64,000 nt of DNA, from contig NZ_JAVIWQ010000002.1 of assembly GCF_034313965.1 (NCBI RefSeq), positions 2,232,001 through 2,296,000 of the forward strand. The letters run 5' to 3'. This DNA comes from Herbaspirillum sp. RTI4 (GTDB taxonomy: Bacteria; Pseudomonadota; Gammaproteobacteria; Burkholderiales; Burkholderiaceae_D). Positions 41,892 through 53,526 of the stretch are shown here, piece by piece. The position numbers and the translations under genes were made by a program. Below the pieces are notes generated by a model. That model was not told the DNA's origin. It was given only the letters and a program-made list of their open reading frames with translations, and did no database searches. Position 1 is the first letter of the stretch; each line of letters starts with the position of its first letter.

Positions 41892-44231
41892 ATGAAATTA
41901 CATACTGCGTATTTCCCCTTGCCGAGTTTTTCCCGAAGCCTTGTTGCCGCAGCAGTATTCGCGCTCTGTTCCAGTCAGGCGCAAGCTGTCGAACCGTTTG
42001 TCGTCAAGGATATTCGCGTTGAGGGAATACAGCGAACTGAGGCTGGCACCGTATTCGGTTATTTGCCCGTGCATGTTGGCGATACCTTCAACGATGACAA
42101 GGCAGTCACGGCGATCAAGGCGCTGTATGCGACCGGTTTCTTCAAGGATGTGCGAATTGAGTCCGAAGGAAATGTGCTGGTCGTGCAAGTGGAAGAGCGT
42201 CCGGCAATTGCCAGCATCGAATTCATCGGTACCAAGGAATTCGATAAGGATCAACTGAACAAGGCGATGAAGGAAATCGGTGTCTCGGAATCGCGGATTT
42301 TCGATAAGTCGCTGGTTGATCGCGGTGAGCAGGAACTGAAGCGGCAATACCTGACGCGCGGCTTGTACGGCGCGAAGGTGACAACGACAGTGACTCCGGT
42401 TGAGCGCAACCGCGTAGCAATTACTTTCAACGTCGATGAGGGTGAAGTTTCACGCATCAAGCTGATCACCATCGTCGGCAACAAGGCATTTTCTGACAGC
42501 GCATTGCGCTCAGAGCTGAAACTGACTACTCCCGGCTGGTTCACCTGGTACACCAAAGCAGATCAGTATTCGAAGCAAAAATTGTCGGTTGATGTCGATG
42601 CCTTGCGTTCGTTCTATCTCGATCGTGGGTATCTGGAAATGCAGGTCGATTCCAGCCAGGTATCGATTACGCCAGATAAAAAAGACATTTACATTACGAT
42701 CAATATCAATGAAGGTGAAAAATATACCGTGTCCGGCGTCAAGCTGGAAGGTGACACCTTAGGTCTGGAAGATCAGATCAAGCCGCTGATTCAGTTCAAG
42801 GCCGGCGAAATTTATTCAGGCAGCAAACTGACTGAGACCAGCAAAAAAATCAGCGAACGTCTCGGTAATTTCGGCTACGCATTTGCCAATATCAATACCA
42901 TTCCTGCCGTTGACCGCGAAAAAAGAGAAGTTGCCTTTACTCTGCTGGTCGATCCTGGCAAGCGCGTCTATGTGCGCAAAGTCAATATCAGCGGTAACAC
43001 CGGCACGCGTGACGAAGTCGTGCGTCGCGAGTTCCGGCAGTTTGAGGACTCATGGTATGACGGAGCGAAAATCAAGCTGTCGCGCGATCGTGTCGACCGC
43101 CTTGGTTACTTCAAGGAAGTCAATATTGATACGCCTGAAGTTCCGGGTGTCGTCGACCAGGTCGATGTCAACATGAGCGTGGTAGAAAAACCGACCGGCA
43201 ATATCATGCTCGGTGCCGGGTTCTCCCAGCAGGACAAGGTCAGCCTGACAGGTTCGATCACGCAAGCAAACGTATTTGGTAGCGGCAATACTATCGGTGT
43301 TGAAGTCAATACAAGCTCAACGAATCGCACCATCGCCGTATCGCAAACGACGCCATACTTCACCGATGACGGTATTAGCCGTACGTATGATGCTTATTTG
43401 CGCACTACTCAGCCGTCGGTCTACACAACGGGTTACTACAAAGTGCGTACTACCGGTGCGGATGTTCGGTTCGGCGTACCATTTTCAGAGTTGGATACTA
43501 TATTTTTCGGTCTCGGTATCGAAAATACGGCGGTCTACACGGATAGCACCAGTCCTAACCTTTACCAGCAATACGTGACGAGTTTTGGTAACAGCCCCTC
43601 CGGTATCGGAAGCGCAAATACGACCAGCTTCCCATTGACCGCCGCATGGCAGCGCGACAGCCGCGATAGCTCGATGGTGCCGACAGAAGGTCGTTTCCAG
43701 CGCGCCAATATCGAAGTGTCCGGTGTGGGTAATCTGCGCTACTACCGGGCAACATATCAGCATCAGTATTTCCAACCTTTGTTCAGCAAAGCTGTCACCC
43801 TGGCATTGAATGGCGAGCTTGATTATGGTCGCGGTTTCGGCGGTCAGCCGTATCCGATTTTCAAGAATTTTTATGCGGGTGGTATTGGTTCCGTGCGTGG
43901 CTATGAGCCGTCATCTTTGGGCGACAAGGTCGATCAATACGGTAATTCCATGGGTGGTGCTTCGCGGGTATTGATGAATGCGGAATTCCAATTCCCGTTT
44001 CCCGGATCAGGTCAGGATCGCACCTTGCGTTGGTTTACCTTTGTTGATGGCGGGAATGTATTCGCCGATCAGGCGCAGATCAAACTCAATGGCCTGCGCT
44101 ACGGCGCTGGTATCGGTATCAGCTGGTTGTCGCCGATCGGTCCGATTAAGTTGAGCTACGGCAAACCTCTGAATGCCACATCGACAGACAAGGTTCAGAA
44201 CTTCCAGTTTCAACTTGGAACAGGCTTCTAA
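41892..44231 (+). CDS. bamA: Outer membrane protein assembly factor BamA
   Basis: Core of the BAM complex that inserts beta-barrel proteins into the outer membrane. The 779-residue protein has a signal peptide (about 1-33, ending SSQAQA), five POTRA domains (about 35-430; FVVKDIRVEGIQRTEAGTV begins the first), and a C-terminal 16-strand barrel with RGYEPSSLG (the VRGF/Y-type loop 6 motif) and a final aromatic residue (LGTGF). The 222-bp upstream gap has no clear promoter. Confidence 0.98.
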   Translation: MKLHTAYFPLPSFSRSLVAAAVFALCSSQAQAVEPFVVKDIRVEGIQRTEAGTVFGYLPVHVGDTFNDDKAVTAIKALYATGFFKDVRIESEGNVLVVQVEERPAIASIEFIGTKEFDKDQLNKAMKEIGVSESRIFDKSLVDRGEQELKRQYLTRGLYGAKVTTTVTPVERNRVAITFNVDEGEVSRIKLITIVGNKAFSDSALRSELKLTTPGWFTWYTKADQYSKQKLSVDVDALRSFYLDRGYLEMQVDSSQVSITPDKKDIYITININEGEKYTVSGVKLEGDTLGLEDQIKPLIQFKAGEIYSGSKLTETSKKISERLGNFGYAFANINTIPAVDREKREVAFTLLVDPGKRVYVRKVNISGNTGTRDEVVRREFRQFEDSWYDGAKIKLSRDRVDRLGYFKEVNIDTPEVPGVVDQVDVNMSVVEKPTGNIMLGAGFSQQDKVSLTGSITQANVFGSGNTIGVEVNTSSTNRTIAVSQTTPYFTDDGISRTYDAYLRTTQPSVYTTGYYKVRTTGADVRFGVPFSELDTIFFGLGIENTAVYTDSTSPNLYQQYVTSFGNSPSGIGSANTTSFPLTAAWQRDSRDSSMVPTEGRFQRANIEVSGVGNLRYYRATYQHQYFQPLFSKAVTLALNGELDYGRGFGGQPYPIFKNFYAGGIGSVRGYEPSSLGDKVDQYGNSMGGASRVLMNAEFQFPFPGSGQDRTLRWFTFVDGGNVFADQAQIKLNGLRYGAGIGISWLSPIGPIKLSYGKPLNATSTDKVQNFQFQLGTGF

Positions 44232-44298
44232 GTAATAAGTACATCAGTGGCATAATAGTTAGTGGTCAACCTAGTAAATTGAATTGCGGAGAATTACC

Positions 44299-44817
44299 TT
44301 GAAGTTCATCAACAAATCATTCGTGTCGTTCCACGCTGCGGCGCTGGCCTTGTGTATTTTGACGATTGGCAGTGTTCAGGCGGAAGAGTCAAGCAAAATC
44401 GGTTTTGTCAGCACGGAACGGATTTTCCGTGAAGCGGCACCAGCCAAGGCGGCAACGGCCAAGATCGAGCAGGAATTTTCACGCCGCGACAAAGAATTGC
44501 AAGACATGGCTGCGCGCATGAAATCGGTATCGGAAAAACTCGACAAAGATGCTTCCGTTTTATCCGAGTCCGATCGCCTCAAGCGGCAGCGCGACCTGTC
44601 TGACATCGACAAAGAATTCCAGCGCAAGCAGCGCGAATTCCGCGAAGATTTGAATCAGCGTCGTAACGAAGAGTTGGCGATTGTGCTGGAACGCACAAAC
44701 AAGGTGATCAAGCAAATCGCCGAAGCTGAAAAATTCGACATCGTATTCCAGGAAGCTGTGTACGCCAGCAAACGCATCGACATCACCGACAAAGTACTCG
44801 CCGCGCTGGGCAAATAA
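44299..44817 (+). CDS. skp: Periplasmic OmpH/Skp-family chaperone
   Basis: Holds unfolded outer membrane proteins in the periplasm on their way to BamA. The start is set at TTG 44299 (MKFINKSFVSF) because GGAG lies 7 bp upstream; the frame extends five codons further with another TTG. The 172-residue protein has a signal peptide ending GSVQA, then KIGFVSTERIFREAAPAKAA and a long coiled coil rich in Lys/Glu/Arg (about 50-140). It follows bamA without a terminator, as in many Proteobacteria. Confidence 0.93.
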   Translation: MKFINKSFVSFHAAALALCILTIGSVQAEESSKIGFVSTERIFREAAPAKAATAKIEQEFSRRDKELQDMAARMKSVSEKLDKDASVLSESDRLKRQRDLSDIDKEFQRKQREFREDLNQRRNEELAIVLERTNKVIKQIAEAEKFDIVFQEAVYASKRIDITDKVLAALGK

Positions 44818-44850
44818 TAGCGACAGTATTGCCGTTTCTGCGATTGGTCG

Positions 44851-44873
44851 GTAGCTGCCTTTGAGGCAGCTAC
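44851..44873 (+). terminator. Hairpin after skp, weak terminator
   Basis: GTAGCTGCCT, a TTG loop and AGGCAGCTAC form a perfect 10-bp stem. Only TTGCTAT follows, so termination may be partial and allow read-through into lpxD. Confidence 0.5.
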
Positions 44874-44980
44874 TTGCTATAGAAGGGGATGTTTCATGCG
44901 TCGCCCATTTGATAGCGCCGCATGACTTCCACTGGCTCTCCTGATTTAATTCATTCTTCATTTACAGAATAAAGGCCCGT

Positions 44981-46036
44981 ATGAGTATTCGGCTGGGAGA
45001 ATTAGTCGAACGCTTGGGTGGTCAGCTGACCGGTGATGCCGATATCGAAGTGACCGGCATCGCACCGCTCGATACGGCCAACGCTTCGCATATCACCTTT
45101 CTCTCCAATTCAAAATTCCGTGCTCAGGCCGCGCAAACGCAGGCAGCGGCACTAATTTTATCTGCGGCTGACGCCGCCGTGATTCAGCCGGATTACCACG
45201 GTGCGTGCATCATTGCATCGAATCCCTATGCCTACTTTGCTCGCAGCGCGCAATTATTTGTCACGCTTTCGGAACCGGCCGCCGTGCCAGGTGTGCACCC
45301 CAGCGCCATCATTTCCGACAGCGCCCACGTAGCAAGCAGCGCAACGATCGGACCGCATGTCGTGGTCGAAGCCAACGCCAGCATCGGTGAGCACGCAATA
45401 ATCGGCGCAGGGAGTTTTATTGGCCGCGATGCTCGGATTGGCGACGGCACTCGCTTCCATCCCCGTGTGACCTTCTATGCCGCCTGTGTAATAGGGCAGC
45501 GCGGGATTGTTCATTCCGGCGCGGTCATCGGTGCCGATGGTTTTGGTTTTGCCAACGATGGCGGGGAATGGGTCAAAATCCCGCAGGTGGGGCGTGTGCT
45601 TATCGGTGATGATGTCGAAATTGGCGCGAACACCACCATCGACCGTGGTGCGCTTGCCGATACCGTCATCGAGGAGGGCGTCAAACTGGATAATCAGATT
45701 CAGATTGCACACAACTGCCATATCGGCGCCCATACCGCCATTGCCGCCTGTGCCGGTATCGCGGGAAGCGCCACCATCGGCAAATATTGCTCCATCGGCG
45801 GAGCCGCCATGATTCACGGACACATCACCATTGGCGACCGGGTGCATGTGTCGGCGGGTACGCTGGCGATGCGTTCTATCCCGGAAGCGGGGCAATACAC
45901 CGGTTTTTATCCAGTCACCAAACACGGCGAATGGGAAAAATCTGCAGCGCTGGTGCGTAATTTGCCAGCCTTGCGTGAGAGAATTCGGGCCTTAGAAAAA
46001 ACCGTTAAATCGTTTACAGAAAATCATGATGACTAA
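44981..46036 (+). CDS. lpxD: UDP-3-O-(3-hydroxyacyl)glucosamine N-acyltransferase
   Basis: Third step of lipid A synthesis, adding the N-linked hydroxyacyl chain. The 351-residue protein has an N-terminal uridine-binding domain (about 1-95), a left-handed beta-helix of hexapeptide repeats (about 100-315, for example [21 protein letters not shown] and [11 protein letters not shown]), and a C-terminal helix. The catalytic His lies in IAHNCHIG. It overlaps fabZ by 11 bp. Confidence 0.97.
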   Translation: MSIRLGELVERLGGQLTGDADIEVTGIAPLDTANASHITFLSNSKFRAQAAQTQAAALILSAADAAVIQPDYHGACIIASNPYAYFARSAQLFVTLSEPAAVPGVHPSAIISDSAHVASSATIGPHVVVEANASIGEHAIIGAGSFIGRDARIGDGTRFHPRVTFYAACVIGQRGIVHSGAVIGADGFGFANDGGEWVKIPQVGRVLIGDDVEIGANTTIDRGALADTVIEEGVKLDNQIQIAHNCHIGAHTAIAACAGIAGSATIGKYCSIGGAAMIHGHITIGDRVHVSAGTLAMRSIPEAGQYTGFYPVTKHGEWEKSAALVRNLPALRERIRALEKTVKSFTENHDD

Positions 46037-46496
46037 TATCCTCGACATCAACCAGATCAAGGAATACTTGCCCCACCGTTACCCCATGCTGCTGGTGGAT
46101 CGCGTGTTGAGTTGGGAAAGCGGTAAAACCATTACCGCAATCAAAAACGTCAGTGCCAACGAAGAGTTCTTCAATGGCCATTTCCCGCACAAACCGGTAA
46201 TGCCGGGCGTTCTCATGATTGAAGCGCTGGCGCAAACCGCCGCCTTGCTTTCCTTCCTGACCGAAGGCCGCAAACCCGATGCCAATACCGTCGTTTATTT
46301 TGCCGGCATCGATAAGGCGCGTTTCAAGCGTCCGGTCGAGCCAGGCGATCAGTTGGTCATGCAAGTGACCATCACACGCCGGGCGCGGGGAATCTGGAAA
46401 TACACGGCCATTGCTACAGTCGACGGCAAGGTCGCGGTAGAAGCTGATCTGATGTGCACCATGCGCAGCGCCACCGACGCCAGCCAGGCGGGATAA
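46026..46496 (+). CDS. fabZ: 3-hydroxyacyl-ACP dehydratase FabZ
   Basis: Dehydrates hydroxyacyl-ACP in fatty acid elongation, competing with LpxA and LpxD for the same substrate. The 156-residue hot-dog-fold protein has [15 protein letters not shown] and the active-site block [20 protein letters not shown] with catalytic His and Glu. The start is at 46026 or the next ATG at 46029. It overlaps lpxD, so expression of the two competing steps is coupled. Confidence 0.98.
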   Translation: MMTNILDINQIKEYLPHRYPMLLVDRVLSWESGKTITAIKNVSANEEFFNGHFPHKPVMPGVLMIEALAQTAALLSFLTEGRKPDANTVVYFAGIDKARFKRPVEPGDQLVMQVTITRRARGIWKYTAIATVDGKVAVEADLMCTMRSATDASQAG

Positions 46497-46501
46497 GCCC
46501 G

Positions 46502-47290
46502 ATGGTCAGAATTCATCCCACTGCCGTCATTGACCCAGCGGCACAACTCGACAGCACGGTCGAAGTCGGTGCCTATTCTGTCATTGGCCCCCATGTCTCT
46601 ATCGGTGCTGGTAGCCGGATCGGGCCGCACGTCGTCATCGAAGGCCGGACCACGATCGGCAGCGACAATACGATTTTCCAGTTCGGCTCCATCGGTGCCG
46701 TACCGCAGGACAAGAAATATGCCGGCGAGCCGACCGGCCTGGAAATCGGCGACCGCAACACCATCCGCGAATTCGTTACGCTCAATCTGGGCACCGCGCA
46801 AGACGCCGGTGTGACTCGCATCGGCAGCGATAACCTGCTCATGGCCTACGTCCATGTGGCGCACGACTGTCAGCTCGGCAATCATCTGGTGCTGGCCAAC
46901 AATGCCACGCTGGCCGGCCATGTCCATCTTTACGACTGGGTATTTTTGGGCGGATTTACCTCCGTGCATCAATTCTGCCGTATCGGCGCGCACGCCATGA
47001 CCGCTTTTACCGCCGCCGTCAGCCAGGATGTGCCACCGTTCGTGACTGCCGCCGGTAACCGTGCCATTCCGGCCGGTATCAACAGCGAGGGATTGCGTCG
47101 CCGTGGCTTCAGCAGCAGCCAGATCATGTCGATCAAGCGCGCTTATAAGCTGATTTATCGTGCCGGACTCTCGCTGGAGCAGGCGCAGGAAGCGATCCTG
47201 GCAGAAGAGCAGAAGGACGCCGAGTCCGCCGTCCATCTGAAGCTGTTGCGCGAATTCATCGAGACATCTTCCCGTGGCATCATCCGCTGA
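46502..47290 (+). CDS. lpxA: UDP-N-acetylglucosamine acyltransferase
   Basis: First step of lipid A synthesis. The start is at ATG 46502 ([16 protein letters not shown]), which matches the family; the longer frame from 46454 overlaps fabZ and is not conserved. The 262-residue protein has a beta-helix core, the catalytic His in [14 protein letters not shown], the [12 protein letters not shown] segment and a C-terminal helical domain ([20 protein letters not shown]). It lies between fabZ and lpxB. Confidence 0.97.
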   Translation: MVRIHPTAVIDPAAQLDSTVEVGAYSVIGPHVSIGAGSRIGPHVVIEGRTTIGSDNTIFQFGSIGAVPQDKKYAGEPTGLEIGDRNTIREFVTLNLGTAQDAGVTRIGSDNLLMAYVHVAHDCQLGNHLVLANNATLAGHVHLYDWVFLGGFTSVHQFCRIGAHAMTAFTAAVSQDVPPFVTAAGNRAIPAGINSEGLRRRGFSSSQIMSIKRAYKLIYRAGLSLEQAQEAILAEEQKDAESAVHLKLLREFIETSSRGIIR

Positions 47291-48434
47291 TGTAACGATC
47301 GCCATGGTGGCCGGTGAAAGTTCCGGAGACCTGTTGGCGAGCCGTTTGTTATCCGGCTTGCGGCCGCGTTTGCCGCAGGCGCATCTGCACGGCATCGGCG
47401 GCGCGAAAATGGCCGAGTACGGCTTCGAAAGCCACTGGCCGATGGAAAAGCTGTCGGTCAACGGGCTGTTTGAAGTGCTTGCGCACTACCGCGAACTCAA
47501 GGGCATCCAGATTGCCCTGCGCGACCGTCTGCTGATCGAACGGCCGTCGCTGTTCATCGGCGTCGATGCTCCCGATTTCAATTTCGGACTCGAAACCGCG
47601 CTCAAAGAAGCCGGCATCCCCACCATGCATTTCATCGGTCCCTCGATCTGGGCCTGGCGTGGCGGTCGCATCAAGAAAATCGCCCGCGCGGTATCGCACA
47701 TGCTGGTGGTGTTTCCGTTTGAAGTCGAGATATACCGGCGCGCCGGCATCCCCGTGACTTATGTGGGACATCCGCTGGCGCAAGTTATTCCCATGCAGGC
47801 CGATGGCGCCGCCGCACGACGCGAACTCGGCTTGCCGACTGACGCAAGGGTGATCGCCGTCCTGCCCGGCAGCCGCATGTCGGAGCTCAAACACAATACC
47901 GCCACCTTTATCGGCGCGGCCCGTCTGCTGGCGCAACGCACACCGGGCACGCGATTTATCGTGCCGATGGCGGGTGCGGCGCAGCGGGTCTATTTTGAGC
48001 AGTTATGCCGCGAAGCCGGTCTGGACGATCTGCCACTGCAGGTACTGGACGGGCAGTCGCACACGGCGATGGCCGCAGCTGATGCCGTACTGGTTGCTTC
48101 CGGCACGGCCTCGCTGGAAGTCGCGCTGTACAAAAAACCGATGGTGATCGCCTACAAGATGACATGGGCGACGTACCAGATCATGCGTCACATGAATTAC
48201 CAGCCGTGGGTCGGTTTGCCTAACATCCTCGCCCGTGAATTTCTGGTTCCCGAACTGTTGCAGGATGCCGCCACACCCCAGACCATGGCCGATGCCTTGT
48301 CGCGCCAGCTGGACGATCCGCAACATCTGGCCATGCTGCAAGAGCGTTTTACCGATATGCACAATAGCCTGCTTTGCGATACCGCCAGCGTGAGTGCGGA
48401 AGCGGTGTGCCGTTTGCTCGAGAGCGGCCGTTAA
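47274..48434 (+). CDS. lpxB: Lipid-A-disaccharide synthase
   Basis: Joins UDP-2,3-diacylglucosamine and lipid X into the lipid A disaccharide; peripheral membrane glycosyltransferase. The 386-residue protein has [44 protein letters not shown] and [22 protein letters not shown]. It overlaps lpxA by 17 bp. Confidence 0.97.
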   Translation: MASSADVTIAMVAGESSGDLLASRLLSGLRPRLPQAHLHGIGGAKMAEYGFESHWPMEKLSVNGLFEVLAHYRELKGIQIALRDRLLIERPSLFIGVDAPDFNFGLETALKEAGIPTMHFIGPSIWAWRGGRIKKIARAVSHMLVVFPFEVEIYRRAGIPVTYVGHPLAQVIPMQADGAAARRELGLPTDARVIAVLPGSRMSELKHNTATFIGAARLLAQRTPGTRFIVPMAGAAQRVYFEQLCREAGLDDLPLQVLDGQSHTAMAAADAVLVASGTASLEVALYKKPMVIAYKMTWATYQIMRHMNYQPWVGLPNILAREFLVPELLQDAATPQTMADALSRQLDDPQHLAMLQERFTDMHNSLLCDTASVSAEAVCRLLESGR

Positions 48435-48450
48435 TGGAGTTGTTTGCCGT

Positions 48451-49086
48451 ATGAAATCCCCTAATTTTGAATTTGCGTTTGTCGATTACGGCAATGAAAT
48501 CATGTGCGGCGTCGATGAAGCCGGGCGCGGCCCGTTAGCCGGTCCGGTGTTTGCTGCTGCTGTCATTTTGCATCCCGATCATCCGATTAGCGGCGTGCGC
48601 GACTCCAAAAAACTGAGTGCAGCGCAGCGTGAGCGCTTAGCCGAAGAAATCAAGACGCATGCCATCGCCTGGTCGATAGCGCAGTGCTCGGAAGCCGAGA
48701 TCGACAGTCTTAACATCTTGCAAGCCAGCCTGCTCGCCATGCGGCGCGCCGTGGAAGGGCTGAGTACCGTCCCGACGCTGGCCCTGATTGATGGCAACCG
48801 TTGCCCGGTCATGGCCGTTCGGTCGGAAGCGATTGTCGGTGGCGATGACAAGGTGGCCGCCATTGCCGCCGCCTCCATCCTCGCCAAGACTGCGCGCGAC
48901 GCGCTGTTGTTAGAGTTGCACGCCAGCTATCCGCAATACGGATTCGACCAGCACAAAGGTTATCCGACCAAGCTGCATCTGGATCGCTTGCAGCTGCATG
49001 GCGTTTCCCCGGTACATCGTCGGTCGTACGGACCCGTGCGGCGCTTGCTGGAAGCGGCTGTCGCGCAGAAAAATCCTGTCACATGA
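48451..49086 (+). CDS. rnhB: Ribonuclease HII
   Basis: Cuts RNA in RNA-DNA hybrids and removes misincorporated ribonucleotides. The start is at ATG 48451 ([10 protein letters not shown]); the longer frame overlaps lpxB and is not conserved. The 211-residue protein has [20 protein letters not shown] (first acidic residues), [20 protein letters not shown] and [10 protein letters not shown], completing the catalytic acidic set. It overlaps the next gene by 4 bp. Confidence 0.97.
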   Translation: MKSPNFEFAFVDYGNEIMCGVDEAGRGPLAGPVFAAAVILHPDHPISGVRDSKKLSAAQRERLAEEIKTHAIAWSIAQCSEAEIDSLNILQASLLAMRRAVEGLSTVPTLALIDGNRCPVMAVRSEAIVGGDDKVAAIAAASILAKTARDALLLELHASYPQYGFDQHKGYPTKLHLDRLQLHGVSPVHRRSYGPVRRLLEAAVAQKNPVT

Positions 49087-49868
49087 AACATATTTCCTCC
49101 CGCGATAACCCGTTTTATAAAGAGTTGAAGTCGCTCGCCGCCAGTTCTCAGGCGCGCCGCAAAGCCGGGCGCACTGTGCTCGATGGCATTCATCTGGCGC
49201 AGTCCTATCTTCAGCATCGTGGTTTGCCCTTGTTTTGCGTGGTGTCTGAAAGCGCGCTTGGACATGCCGAGGTGGCCGCGATTGTCGCCCGCTGTGACGG
49301 GCAGACGGGGGTGGTTATCGTGCTGCCTGATAGCTTGTTTGCACCGTTGAGTCAGGTCGAACATGGGGTGGAGGTGCTGCTGGTGATTGCCACTCCCGAA
49401 TCGATTGCCCCGGCGAACCTGGAAGTCAGCGCCGTGCTGCTCGACAATTTGCAGGACCCGGGCAATCTGGGGTCGATTTTGCGCAGCGCCGCCGCCGCCG
49501 GGATCCGTCAGGTGTATTGCTCTTGCGGGACGGCATCCGCGTGGTCGCCCAAGGTACTGCGGGCGGCGATGGGCGGACATTTCTTGCTTGATATCGTGGA
49601 ACAGGCCGATCTGGCCGAATTGCTGCGTCATACCCGGCTACCGGTACTGGCGACCAGCTCTCACGCCGTGCAGAGCCTGTATCAGACCGATTTGCGACAG
49701 CCGCTGCTGTGGCTGTTCGGCCATGAAGGGCAGGGCGTGGCGGAAGATCTGCTGGCCTTGGCCAGCCAGCACATTTCCATTCCGCATGCGGGCGACATGG
49801 AGTCGCTCAATGTCGCTGCTGCCGCTGCTGTCTGTTTTTTCGAACAGGTGCGTCAGCAGCAAGCCTGA
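49083..49868 (+). CDS. TrmH/SpoU-family RNA methyltransferase
   Basis: 2'-O-methyltransferase with a SPOUT knot. The 261-residue protein has an N-terminal substrate-binding domain ([16 protein letters not shown]), then the knot motifs [19 protein letters not shown] (motif 1), [10 protein letters not shown] (motif 2) and [20 protein letters not shown] (motif 3). The family includes RlmB and TrmH; the RNA target is not determined here. It ends the superoperon and faces the convergent ppsR gene. Confidence 0.92.
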   Translation: MKHISSRDNPFYKELKSLAASSQARRKAGRTVLDGIHLAQSYLQHRGLPLFCVVSESALGHAEVAAIVARCDGQTGVVIVLPDSLFAPLSQVEHGVEVLLVIATPESIAPANLEVSAVLLDNLQDPGNLGSILRSAAAAGIRQVYCSCGTASAWSPKVLRAAMGGHFLLDIVEQADLAELLRHTRLPVLATSSHAVQSLYQTDLRQPLLWLFGHEGQGVAEDLLALASQHISIPHAGDMESLNVAAAAAVCFFEQVRQQQA

Positions 49869-49904
49869 TTCCGACACGGGCTTCCTGACCCGTATCAGAA
49901 TTGC

Positions 49905-50753
49905 TTAGGGTGTTTCCGTCTTGATTTCCTGCATCACCGTCGCTGCAATTTCTTCGATCGACTTGGACGTCGACGACATCCAGCGTATGCCTTCCTTGCG
50001 CATCATTTTCTCCGCCTCATTGATTTCGTAACGACAATTTTCCAGCGCCGCATATTTGCTGCCGGGACGGCGTTCATTGCGGATCGCCGTCAGGCGGTCG
50101 GGCAGGATGGTCAGGCCGAATATCTTGTTTTTGTAAGGCAGCAGGTCGTTCGGCAATTTTTCACGCTCAAAATCTTCGGGAATCAGTGGGTAATTGGCCG
50201 CCTTGATGCCGAATTGCATCGCCAGATACAAGCTGGTCGGTGTTTTTCCGCAGCGCGAAACCCCGACCAGAATCACATCGGCTGCCGACAAATTCTTGTT
50301 CGACTGGCCGTCATCGTGCGCCAGCGAAAAATTAATGGCTTCAATGCGGTTTTTATATTCTTCTGAATCGGCGGTATTGTGGGTGCGGCCTATCGTATGG
50401 CTCGATTTGACGCCCAGTTCCTGCTCCAGCGGCTCGACAAAACTCTGAAACAGATCCATGTGCAGCGCGCGGCAGCGGCGGATGATGGCCGACAGCTCGG
50501 TCTGCACCAGGGTGGAGAACACGATAGGCAGATGGCCGTCCAGGTCGCCCGTATCGTTGATCTTGCGGGTGGCTTCGTGCGCTTTTTCCGGCGTATCGAG
50601 GAAAGGCAGCCGGATTTGCTTGAATCGCATCTCAAACTGGCTCAGAACCGAATGGCCCAGCGTTTCGGCAGTGATGCCGGTACCGTCCGAGACGAAAAAC
50701 ACGGTACGAACCGGGGCGGGCAAGACTTGTCCAGTGGGGTTAATTTCAAGCAT
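49905..50753 (-). CDS. ppsR: PEP synthase regulatory protein (bifunctional kinase/pyrophosphorylase)
   Basis: ADP-dependent kinase and phosphate-dependent pyrophosphorylase that inactivates and reactivates PEP synthase. The 282-residue protein starts with a [20 protein letters not shown] block typical of the DUF299 family and contains the P-loop [16 protein letters not shown] (about 155). It is divergent from ppsA, its target, across a 290-bp region, the usual arrangement in Proteobacteria. Confidence 0.95.
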   Translation of the reverse strand: MLEINPTGQVLPAPVRTVFFVSDGTGITAETLGHSVLSQFEMRFKQIRLPFLDTPEKAHEATRKINDTGDLDGHLPIVFSTLVQTELSAIIRRCRALHMDLFQSFVEPLEQELGVKSSHTIGRTHNTADSEEYKNRIEAINFSLAHDDGQSNKNLSAADVILVGVSRCGKTPTSLYLAMQFGIKAANYPLIPEDFEREKLPNDLLPYKNKIFGLTILPDRLTAIRNERRPGSKYAALENCRYEINEAEKMMRKEGIRWMSSTSKSIEEIAATVMQEIKTETP

Positions 50754-51043
50754 AGTCGATTAAAAATAAATAATAATTTGTGTTGTTTGTCGAAAAAACC
50801 CGGTTTCCAGCCTGTAGAATGGCACGCTCAATGAGGAGGTTCGTCCGCATGCCTTTACGACTGCCACAGTTGCTACCGCACAATTCGCCTGCTTACGGAT
50901 TACCGTCAGCCCGCGCGAGCCGGTTTGCCCTGTCGCTTAGCCATGCGTTTCCACTCTCCTGCTGCCTCCGCCCCAAGAATAACAAAAACATATCAGTCTG
51001 AGGCCGCCAATGAAGATTTCTTATCATCAAACCAGAGGTTGTT
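50754..51043. other. Divergent ppsR-ppsA intergenic region
   Basis: 290 bp holding both promoters. An AT-rich patch lies next to ppsR. TAGAAT at 50815-50820 may be a -10 for ppsA, without a good -35. A small frame with a strong ribosome site is listed separately. Confidence 0.5.
50849..51001 (+). CDS. Possible 50-residue leader or small protein upstream of ppsA
   Basis: An ATG at 50849 is preceded by GAGGAGG (50833-50839) at 9 bp spacing, about 30 bp past a possible -10 (50815). The frame encodes about 50 residues beginning MPLRLPQLLPHNSPAYGLP, rich in Pro, Leu, Arg and Ser, with no domain I recognise. It ends 43 bp before ppsA. It may be a translated leader, or chance. Confidence 0.3.
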   Translation: MPLRLPQLLPHNSPAYGLPSARASRFALSLSHAFPLSCCLRPKNNKNISV

Positions 51044-53470
51044 ATGTCCAATGCAGCAAATATGGGTGCTACCCAGGGGGTCGTGTACGTCGTTCCCTTT
51101 GAAAAACTCCGCATGACGGATGTGGAGTCCGTCGGCGGTAAAAATGCATCACTAGGTGAAATGATCAGCCAGCTCGCGCAAGCCGGAGTACGTGTGCCGG
51201 GTGGCTTTGCTACGACGGCTCAGGCTTTCCGCGATTTCCTGGAAAATGACGAACACGGCGGCGTTTCGCTGGCAAAGCGCATCGCTGACCGACTCGTCAA
51301 TCTGGATATCGAAGATGTGCGCGCACTGGCCGCGGCCGGTGCTGAAATCCGCGAATGGATCGTGGAAACGCCTTTCCAGCCGCGTCTGGAGCAGGAAATC
51401 AAGGCGTTTTACGACCAGTTAGTGGCCGATTCCTCTGCCGAGATGTCGTTTGCCGTGCGTTCTTCCGCCACCGCCGAAGATTTGCCGGATGCGTCTTTCG
51501 CCGGTCAGCAGGAAACTTTCCTCAACGTGGTCGGTATCGACAACGTGCTGGAAGCCATGAAACACGTCTTTGCGTCCCTGTACAACGACCGTGCAATCTC
51601 CTATCGCGTTCACAAGGGTTTCACGCACGCTGAAGTTGCCTTGTCGGCCGGTGTGCAGCGCATGGTGCGTTCCGACCTCGGCGCAGCCGGTGTCATGTTC
51701 ACGCTGGATACCGAATCCGGCTTCAAGGACGTGGTATTCATCACTTCCAGCTATGGTCTGGGCGAAACAGTGGTGCAGGGCGCAGTCAATCCCGATGAGT
51801 TTTATGTTCACAAACCGATGCTGGCACTGGGCAAATCGCCTGTGATTCGCCGCAATATCGGTTCCAAGATGATCAAGATGGAATTCACCGGCGAAGCCAA
51901 AGCGGGCCGTTCGGTCAGAACCGTCGACGTGTCGATCGAAATGCGCAACCGTTATTCGCTGGACGATGCCGAAGTGGTCGAACTGGCCAAGTACGCCACC
52001 ATCATCGAAAACCATTATCAGCGTCCTATGGATATCGAATGGGGCAAGGATGGCCGCGACGGCAAGTTGTACATCCTCCAGGCGCGTCCTGAAACCGTCA
52101 AATCGCAGCAAAAATCCAGCGACGCGCAATTGCGTTTCAAGCTCAAGGGAAGCAGCAATGTGCTGACCACCGGACGTGCCATCGGCCAGAAAATCGGCGC
52201 CGGTCCGGTACGGGTGATCCGCGATGCGTCCGAAATGGAGCGCGTGCAACCCGGCGATGTGCTGGTTGCCGACATGACCGACCCCAACTGGGAACCCGTC
52301 ATGAAGCGCGCCGCCGCGATCATCACCAACCGTGGCGGCCGTACCTGCCACGCGGCGATCATTGCGCGTGAACTGGGTGTGCCTGCCGTGGTTGGTTGCG
52401 GCAATGCGACCGATCTGCTCAAGGATGGCACCCTGGTGACCGTGTCCTGCGCCGAAGGCGACGAAGGCAAGATCTATGACGGTTTGCTGGAAACCGAAGT
52501 GACTGAAGTGGAGCGCGGTGAGTTGCCGTCGATTCCATTGAAAATCATGATGAACGTCGGCAATCCGCAGCTGGCCTTCGATTTTCAATCGATTCCCAAT
52601 TCCGGCGTGGGTTTGGCCCGACTGGAATTCATCATCAACAACAATATCGGCGTGCATCCGAAAGCGATTCTCGACTATCCGAATATTGATGCCGATTTGA
52701 AAAAAGCGGTGGAGTCAGTCGCGCGCGGTCACGCTTCGCCACGGGCGTTTTATGTCGACAAGCTGGCAGAAGGGATTGCCACGATTGCGGCGGCGTTCTG
52801 GCCTAAGCCGGTGATTGTGCGTTTGTCCGACTTCAAGTCGAACGAGTACAAAAAACTGATCGGCGGTTCGCGCTACGAGCCGGATGAAGAAAATCCTATG
52901 CTCGGTTTCCGCGGCGCTGCCCGTTACCTGTCTGCCGATTTTGCCGAAGCCTTCGAAATGGAATGTCTGGCAATGAAGCGGGTGCGCAACGACATGGGTT
53001 TGACCAACGTCGAAATCATGGTGCCGTTCGTCCGTACGCTGGGTCAGGCTGAAAAAGTGATTAACTTGCTCGGTAAAAACCAGCTGGTGCGCGGCGAAAA
53101 CGGCTTGCGCGTGATCATGATGTGCGAAGTGCCATCCAATGCGATTCTGGCCGAAGAGTTCCTGGAATTCTTCGACGGTTTCTCCATCGGCTCCAACGAC
53201 CTGACGCAGCTGACGCTGGGTCTGGATCGCGATTCCGGTCTGGAGCTGCTGGCCGCCGATTTTGACGAGCGCGATCCGGCAGTCAAGGCGTTGCTGGTCA
53301 AGGCGATTTCTACCTGTATCGCCAAGGGCAAGTACGTCGGCATTTGCGGTCAGGGGCCTTCCGATCACCCTGACTTTGCCTTGTGGTTGATGGAGCAGGG
53401 CATTGCTTCCATTTCGCTCAATCCTGACTCGGTGATCGATACCTGGAAAAAATTGGCGGAAAGCAAATAA
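51044..53470 (+). CDS. ppsA: Phosphoenolpyruvate synthase
   Basis: Converts pyruvate and ATP to PEP, AMP and phosphate for gluconeogenesis. The 808-residue protein has an N-terminal ATP-binding domain ([35 protein letters not shown]), the central swivelling domain with the phospho-His in [20 protein letters not shown] (about residue 430), and a C-terminal TIM barrel ([28 protein letters not shown], catalytic Cys in [11 protein letters not shown]). Its regulator ppsR is divergent upstream. Confidence 0.98.
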   Translation: MSNAANMGATQGVVYVVPFEKLRMTDVESVGGKNASLGEMISQLAQAGVRVPGGFATTAQAFRDFLENDEHGGVSLAKRIADRLVNLDIEDVRALAAAGAEIREWIVETPFQPRLEQEIKAFYDQLVADSSAEMSFAVRSSATAEDLPDASFAGQQETFLNVVGIDNVLEAMKHVFASLYNDRAISYRVHKGFTHAEVALSAGVQRMVRSDLGAAGVMFTLDTESGFKDVVFITSSYGLGETVVQGAVNPDEFYVHKPMLALGKSPVIRRNIGSKMIKMEFTGEAKAGRSVRTVDVSIEMRNRYSLDDAEVVELAKYATIIENHYQRPMDIEWGKDGRDGKLYILQARPETVKSQQKSSDAQLRFKLKGSSNVLTTGRAIGQKIGAGPVRVIRDASEMERVQPGDVLVADMTDPNWEPVMKRAAAIITNRGGRTCHAAIIARELGVPAVVGCGNATDLLKDGTLVTVSCAEGDEGKIYDGLLETEVTEVERGELPSIPLKIMMNVGNPQLAFDFQSIPNSGVGLARLEFIINNNIGVHPKAILDYPNIDADLKKAVESVARGHASPRAFYVDKLAEGIATIAAAFWPKPVIVRLSDFKSNEYKKLIGGSRYEPDEENPMLGFRGAARYLSADFAEAFEMECLAMKRVRNDMGLTNVEIMVPFVRTLGQAEKVINLLGKNQLVRGENGLRVIMMCEVPSNAILAEEFLEFFDGFSIGSNDLTQLTLGLDRDSGLELLAADFDERDPAVKALLVKAISTCIAKGKYVGICGQGPSDHPDFALWLMEQGIASISLNPDSVIDTWKKLAESK

Positions 53471-53497
53471 AGCAATCAAGCTTTTATTTCGATCTTG

Positions 53498-53526
53498 AAA
53501 ACGCGAGCTTCGGGCTCGCGTTTTTA
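53498..53526 (+). terminator. Rho-independent terminator after ppsA
   Basis: AACGCGAGC pairs with GCTCGCGTT around a TTCGG loop, followed by TTTTATT. Confidence 0.88.
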
